From NCBI GenBank assembly GCA_024640385.1, contig JAHEFC010000152.1:1-8983 (forward strand): DNA of 8,983 nt. The letters are read 5' to 3'. The position numbers and the translations under genes were made by a program. The stretch comes from Sphingobacteriales bacterium (GTDB lineage: Bacteria; Bacteroidota; Bacteroidia; Chitinophagales; Chitinophagaceae). This document shows, piece after piece, positions 5,306-8,983 of this stretch; the first letter of the stretch is position 1; each line of letters starts with the position of its first letter. The notes under the pieces are model-generated. The model was not told where the DNA came from. It made no database searches and worked only from the letters and a program-made list of their open reading frames with translations.

Positions 5306-7168
5306 ATGTGCTCCATAGCCGGAATCATTTCTCCTGATCCTGATCAAGTACTTCCGGCCATTCTTGAGCAAATGAATCAGTCCCTGCAACATCGGGGCCC
5401 TGATGGGAAGGGATATTATACTCAGAAACAGGAAGGCATTCATGTAGGCTTTGCCCATAACCGGCTTTCCATCCTCGATCTCAGCGATGCAGCAGCGCAG
5501 CCATTGAGATATCTCGAAAGATATATCCTCATCTTCAACGGCGAGATCTACAATTACAGGGAGATCAGGGATGCGTTGAGTTCAAGAGGATACCATTTTC
5601 AATCAACAGGAGATACAGAAGTAGTTGCTGCAGCATTTGATGCTTTTGGCACGGATTGTATCGGGCATTTCGACGGCATGTTCTCACTGGCAATATGGGA
5701 TGAAAAAAATTTGAGCCTGTTTTGCGCACGCGACCGGTTCGGCGAAAAACCATTCTATTATCAATTCAATGAAGCAAAAAAAAGCTTTCATTTTGCTTCC
5801 GAAATGAAAGCATTATTCGCAGCAGGAATTGAAAAGTCGGCAGATCCGGTGATGCTGTACAATTACCTCACCCTGGGATTCACCAAGCGTCCAGACCAGC
5901 CGGGGAAGACTTTCTTCCAGGATATTTACCAACTGCCGCCCTCACATTTTCTATTGTATGAGCCATTAAAAGGACCACCCACGATCTCCAGGTATTGGGA
6001 CCTTGATAAAGAAACTTTAATAGAAACAAATGAAAACGATGCTCTGGCGGGGTTTTACCATTTGCTCGGCAGTTCAGTAAGCAGGAGGATGAGATCGGAT
6101 GTACCGCTGGGAACAAGTTTAAGTGGCGGACTCGACAGTTCTGCTATCATTTCTGTTGCTGCAGATGTTGCAGAAGAACAATACACCCACAAAGCGTTTT
6201 CAGCCGTATTCCCGGGATTTGAAAAAGATGAATCCACAAGGATCCGTTCCATGGCTGATGCGTTCCACCTGAAGTTGCATACCGTAACACCCGATGCTGA
6301 TGCATTTGCACAACAACTGCAGGCGGTGATCATCGCACAGGAAGAGCCATTTGGATCGGCTTCTGTATTTGCTCAATACATGGTGTATGCAAAAGCGAAA
6401 GAACAGGGAGTAAAGGTTCTGCTGGATGGGCAGGGAGCTGATGAAATGCTGGCGGGATATTCAAAATACACCCATTGGTATTTACAGGAACTTATCCAAT
6501 CGGAAGGATGGAAAAAAGCAGATGCCCTGTCACAAAAATTCCGCGACAATGGATTTCTTTCAGAATGGGGCTTGAAGAACCGGCTGGCAGCCATGTTCCC
6601 GGCAGTAGCCGCAAACCAGCTTGAAAAAAAAGCGATACGGCAACAGAGATCGAACAGGTATATCAGCAATGAGTTTGCGGAACAGGCTTCTGACAGCCGT
6701 TCTGTTTACAAGCCCACGGTTGAAAAGCTTAGTGATATTCAATATCATGATATCATGGTGATGGGCCTGGAGGAGCTTTTAAGATTTGCGGACAGGAACT
6801 CAATGGCCCATGGCCGGGAGATCAGGCTGCCCTTCCTCTCATACGAACTGGTTCAGTATGTTTTTTCCCTCCCTTCTTCTTACAGGATGAGGGATGGTTA
6901 TACCAAATGGATCCTGCGAAAAACAATGGACAAAAAGCTGCCGTCTGAAATTTGCTGGCAGAAAGGCAAGATCGGTTTTGAACCACCACAGAAGCAATGG
7001 ATGCAGCAACCTGATTTCCATGGACTATTGCATGATGCCAGGAAAAAACTGGTTGAAAGGAACATCTGCCACAAACGGCTTCTGGATAAACCGGTTGTAC
7101 CTGCCGATGCCCACGAATCAGGTAATTTTGATTTCCGCAGTCTTATTGCCGGGATGTGGATTGGCTAA
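5306..7168 (+). CDS. asnB: Asparagine synthetase (glutamine-hydrolysing)
   Basis: The product is 620 aa and cytoplasmic, converting aspartate, glutamine and ATP to asparagine, glutamate, AMP and PPi (EC 6.3.5.4). The N-terminal Ntn glutaminase domain begins MCSIAGI, so Cys2 becomes the N-terminal nucleophile after Met removal. This fixes the ATG at 5306. Further glutaminase residues are HRGPDG (29-34), HNRLSILDLS (51-60), NGEIYN (78-83), GDTEV (102-106) and ARDRFGEKPFYY (141-152). The synthetase domain has the ATP pyrophosphatase P-loop SGGLDSS (273-279) and DGQGADEMLAGY (374-385). These are followed by the C-terminal signature DRNSMAHGREIRLPFLSYEL and KGKIGFEPP. All key residues are present, so the enzyme should be active. 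At 620 aa it is longer than E. coli AsnB (554 aa), closer to the AsnB/AsnO-type proteins of Gram-positives and Bacteroidota. Such proteins sometimes serve in surface polysaccharide clusters, but no such cluster is seen here. Its stop codon lies inside the octamer hairpin. Confidence 0.93.
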   Translation: MCSIAGIISPDPDQVLPAILEQMNQSLQHRGPDGKGYYTQKQEGIHVGFAHNRLSILDLSDAAAQPLRYLERYILIFNGEIYNYREIRDALSSRGYHFQSTGDTEVVAAAFDAFGTDCIGHFDGMFSLAIWDEKNLSLFCARDRFGEKPFYYQFNEAKKSFHFASEMKALFAAGIEKSADPVMLYNYLTLGFTKRPDQPGKTFFQDIYQLPPSHFLLYEPLKGPPTISRYWDLDKETLIETNENDALAGFYHLLGSSVSRRMRSDVPLGTSLSGGLDSSAIISVAADVAEEQYTHKAFSAVFPGFEKDESTRIRSMADAFHLKLHTVTPDADAFAQQLQAVIIAQEEPFGSASVFAQYMVYAKAKEQGVKVLLDGQGADEMLAGYSKYTHWYLQELIQSEGWKKADALSQKFRDNGFLSEWGLKNRLAAMFPAVAANQLEKKAIRQQRSNRYISNEFAEQASDSRSVYKPTVEKLSDIQYHDIMVMGLEELLRFADRNSMAHGREIRLPFLSYELVQYVFSLPSSYRMRDGYTKWILRKTMDKKLPSEICWQKGKIGFEPPQKQWMQQPDFHGLLHDARKKLVERNICHKRLLDKPVVPADAHESGNFDFRSLIAGMWIG

Positions 7169-7235
7169 TTGCCCAATTAACTAATTGACTAATTTTATCC
7201 AATTAGCTAATTAGGCCATTAGACAATCAGCCAAT
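7160..7235. repeat. Octamer-unit inverted repeat, intergenic hairpin 2
   Basis: Arms of equal length, 7160-7194 and 7201-7235, enclose a 6-base loop TTATCC. Comparing the left arm with the reverse complement of the right gives 27 of 35 identical positions. Both arms are tandem 8-base units of the same family as 1900-2003: CTAATTGC, CCAATTAA, CTAATTGA on the left, and CTAATTAG, GCCATTAG, ACAATCAG, CCAATTAA on the right. The asnB TAA stop (7166-7168) is inside the left arm. The metB ATG follows the right arm by only 8 bases. It may act as a terminator, an attenuator or an mRNA stability element between the two genes. Confidence 0.75.
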
Positions 7236-7243
7236 TAATAAAC

Positions 7244-8383
7244 ATGAAGCAGAATACGAAATACATACACGCCGGGTCACATCCGGATCCCTCTACTGGT
7301 GCCATCATGACCCCTATCTACCAGACTTCCACCTATGTGCAGGAAGCTCCCGGAGTGAATAAAGGTTTTGAATATGCGAGGTCGCAGAACCCGACCCGCC
7401 AGGCCCTTGAAGAAGCACTTGCCATCATAGAAGAAGGCAGATACGGACTGGCATTTTCATCCGGCGTTGCTGCAACCGATGCAGTGATCAAATTATTATC
7501 ACCCGGGGATGAAGTGATCTGTGGCAATGATATGTATGGCGGTACCTATCGTTTGTTTTCAAAAGTTTTCGAAAGATTCGGGATCAAATTCATCTACGTG
7601 AATCAGCAGGATGTTGCGAATATCAAAGCCGAGATCAGGCCTGCCACCAAACTCATCTGGGTGGAAACACCCACCAACCCGCTGATGAACATTGCAGATA
7701 TAGAAGCCATCACCAGTTTGGCCAAACAGCATAACATCATTACCTGCGTAGACAATACATTCGCATCGCCATACCTGCAAAATCCACTTACCCTGGGAGC
7801 AGACATCGTAATGCATTCTGTCACCAAATACCTTGGGGGGCACAGCGATGTGATCCAGGGCGCATTGGTAATGAACGATAAAGACCTCAGGGAAAAATTG
7901 TATTTCCTGCAGAAAAGTTGTGGTGCAGTGCCAGGCCCTATGGATTGTTTCCTGGTATTAAGGGGCATCAAAACACTGCATGTACGGATGCAGAGGCATT
8001 GCGAAAATGGCCGCGCAGTAGCTCATTTTCTGAGATCCCATCCAAAAGTGGGAAAAGTGTACTGGCCGGGTTTTGAAGACCACCAGGGGCATGATGTAGC
8101 GAAAAAACAGATGCGCGATTTCGGGGGAATGATCAGTTTTGAATTGAAAGATGATTCCGTTGAAACAGCGAGAAAAGTCCTTTCTTCCACTAAGATATTT
8201 TCCCTGGCAGAAAGCCTGGGCGGTGTTGAATCCCTGATCAATCATCCCGCTTCCATGACGCATGCTTCGATCCCAAGGGAGGAAAGGATAAAGAATGGGC
8301 TCAGCGATTCGCTGATCCGTCTCAGTGTGGGCATTGAAGATCAGGAAGACTTAATTGAAGACCTCAGGCAAGCCATAAATTAA
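7244..8383 (+). CDS. metB: Cystathionine gamma-synthase / gamma-lyase family PLP enzyme
   Basis: The product is 379 aa and cytoplasmic, a member of the Cys/Met metabolism PLP-dependent family (fold type I; E. coli MetB is 386 aa). MetB joins an activated homoserine to cysteine to give cystathionine, while gamma-lyases cleave cystathionine to cysteine. Visible motifs are HPDPSTGAIMTPIYQTSTY (13-31), FEYARSQNPTR (42-52, Tyr and Arg contacting PLP phosphate of the partner subunit), SSGVAATDA (72-80), DMYGGTYRLF (96-105, ring-stacking Tyr98), VETPTNP (140-146) and VDNTFASPYLQNP (169-181, Asp170 contacting the pyridine nitrogen). The Schiff-base Lys195 lies in SVTKYLGGHSD, and SLAESLGGVESLINHPASM precedes the C-terminus. 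All catalytic residues are present. Sequence alone does not separate synthase from lyase, since both share these motifs and some actinobacterial and Bacteroidota enzymes do both, so the symbol is tentative. No own promoter is visible in the 75 bp gap after asnB. Confidence 0.9.
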   Translation: MKQNTKYIHAGSHPDPSTGAIMTPIYQTSTYVQEAPGVNKGFEYARSQNPTRQALEEALAIIEEGRYGLAFSSGVAATDAVIKLLSPGDEVICGNDMYGGTYRLFSKVFERFGIKFIYVNQQDVANIKAEIRPATKLIWVETPTNPLMNIADIEAITSLAKQHNIITCVDNTFASPYLQNPLTLGADIVMHSVTKYLGGHSDVIQGALVMNDKDLREKLYFLQKSCGAVPGPMDCFLVLRGIKTLHVRMQRHCENGRAVAHFLRSHPKVGKVYWPGFEDHQGHDVAKKQMRDFGGMISFELKDDSVETARKVLSSTKIFSLAESLGGVESLINHPASMTHASIPREERIKNGLSDSLIRLSVGIEDQEDLIEDLRQAIN

Positions 8384-8454
8384 GAGAGTCAGAGAGATAG
8401 AGAGGAAGAGAGATAGAGTTCTGACTCTCTACCTCTCTGACTCTCTGACTATTT
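8383..8454. repeat. GA/CT octamer-unit inverted repeat, candidate bidirectional terminator
   Basis: Reading from 8383 the sequence divides into 8-base units: AGAGAGTC, AGAGAGAT, AGAGAGGA, AGAGAGAT, AGAGTTCT, GACTCTCT, ACCTCTCT, GACTCTCT, GACTATTT. Arm 8383-8404 pairs with 8425-8446 at 21 of 22 positions, with a 20-base loop. The element joins two convergent genes: it touches the metB stop (8381-8383) and contains the stop of the DUF502 gene (8429-8431). The position suggests transcription termination or 3'-end protection for both mRNAs. No clear U-tract follows on the plus strand, and only a short T-rich run follows on the minus strand. Confidence 0.75.
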
Positions 8455-8983
8455 GAGCCAGCCCTTTTCCATAATTCCTGATGGCCATATCCAGCTTTTT
8501 GAACTTTATGTTCAGATGTCTTACCTGGTCTGGTTCCACTATGTAAATAGACCCGCTATTGCTTTTAGGCACATCGGGTACAAACACCGTGCATTTACCA
8601 TCTTCACCTTCCTCGATCATCAATGCCGGGCTCCACCCATCGTCGATACGAACCAACACACCCCTGTCCATGGTTGATTCCTCGGTGCCCACCATCATAG
8701 CCAGCTTCATCCGCACATACTCATAGCCCGGAACGAACCGTAGCACGCCGTCTTCCAAACGGTCCCTGAACCTGGATACAGACCTTGCATGCATCAACAG
8801 CCCACCAATAAAACAAAGCATCACCAGGGTGAATATCAGTAGTAGCTGGACAAGAAAGGGCCTTTCAATACCCAGTTTTAATGCCATTTGACGCACCGGT
8901 GCAAACAACATCCCGTATACTTTGAGCAAGATCATTATGATCACGGCTATGGGCAGCACCAGGAATAGTCCTGCAAAAACATT
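8429..8983 (-). CDS. DUF502 family membrane protein, 5'-partial at window edge
   Basis: At least 184 aa are visible, and the frame stays open to the window end. Eight further codons (NVFAGLFL) precede a possible GTG at 8959. That GTG would start in the middle of the first membrane helix, so the true start is outside the window. Residues corresponding to NVFAGLFLVLPIAVIIMILL form a first transmembrane segment. PFLVQLLLIFTLVMLCFIGG forms a second. The soluble part then shows the DUF502 layout: RFRDRLEDGVLRFVPGYEYV, a variable acidic loop, ALMIEEGEDGKCTVFVPDVP and GSIYIVEPDQVRHL. The function of the family is unknown; it is an inner-membrane protein of about 200 aa found across bacteria. The C-terminal residues VRESER are encoded by the GA/CT octamer repeat. 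Confidence 0.82.
   Translation of the reverse strand, partial: NVFAGLFLVLPIAVIIMILLKVYGMLFAPVRQMALKLGIERPFLVQLLLIFTLVMLCFIGGLLMHARSVSRFRDRLEDGVLRFVPGYEYVRMKLAMMVGTEESTMDRGVLVRIDDGWSPALMIEEGEDGKCTVFVPDVPKSNSGSIYIVEPDQVRHLNIKFKKLDMAIRNYGKGLAQIVRESER

Noticed and set aside
5306..7168. GlmS or PurF type amidotransferase
   Set aside because: The C-terminal domain has SGGLDSS and the asparagine synthase signature, not SIS or phosphoribosyltransferase motifs.
6894..7184. 96-codon plus-strand frame inside asnB
   Set aside because: Out-of-frame shadow of the conserved asnB C-terminal domain, which continues without interruption.

Overview
The window looks like a piece of a Bacteroidota chromosome, most likely from the Chitinophagaceae/Sphingobacteriales side. 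This is inferred from three things. Several upstream regions carry the Bacteroidota-type -7 element TAnnTTTG. Shine-Dalgarno sequences are weak or absent. The gene families are typical of that group (DUF2911 secreted protein, PepSY-like secreted protein, bacterial deoxyhypusine-synthase-like protein, DUF502 membrane protein, SPII lipoprotein). No tRNA, rRNA, CRISPR array, transposase, phage or integrase gene is visible.

Layout. 51-875 (+): an AT-rich gene for an unknown lipoprotein. 897-1871 (-): deoxyhypusine synthase family enzyme. 1900-2003: imperfect inverted repeat built from 8-base units. 2012-2467 (-): small secreted PepSY-like protein with a candidate promoter. 2468-2736: 269 bp intergenic stretch; apart from that promoter (2504-2535) I see nothing firm in it. 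2737-3339 (+): ACP phosphodiesterase (AcpH family). It overlaps tail-to-tail with 3317-4612 (-), a class I CoA-transferase of the acetyl-CoA hydrolase/4-hydroxybutyrate CoA-transferase family. 4613-4715: compact divergent promoter region. 4716-5282 (+): DUF2911 secreted protein. 5306-7168 (+): glutamine-dependent asparagine synthetase. 7160-7235: a second octamer hairpin. 7244-8383 (+): cystathionine gamma-synthase/lyase. 8383-8454: a third octamer hairpin, between convergent genes. 8429-8983 (-): DUF502 membrane protein, cut by the window edge. There is no gene-free stretch above 300 bases.

Most genes are metabolic housekeeping: asparagine synthesis, transsulfuration, CoA transfer, ACP prosthetic-group turnover and probably polyamine aminobutyl transfer. 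They do not form one pathway. asnB and metB could be co-transcribed, but a 35-bp imperfect stem separates them. I see no defence, mobile or secondary-metabolite system.

The least explained signal is non-coding. Three inverted repeats at gene ends are all built from tandem 8-base units. Two share the unit NCAATYAG/CTRATTGR. The third uses an unrelated GA/CT unit but keeps the same 8-base period.
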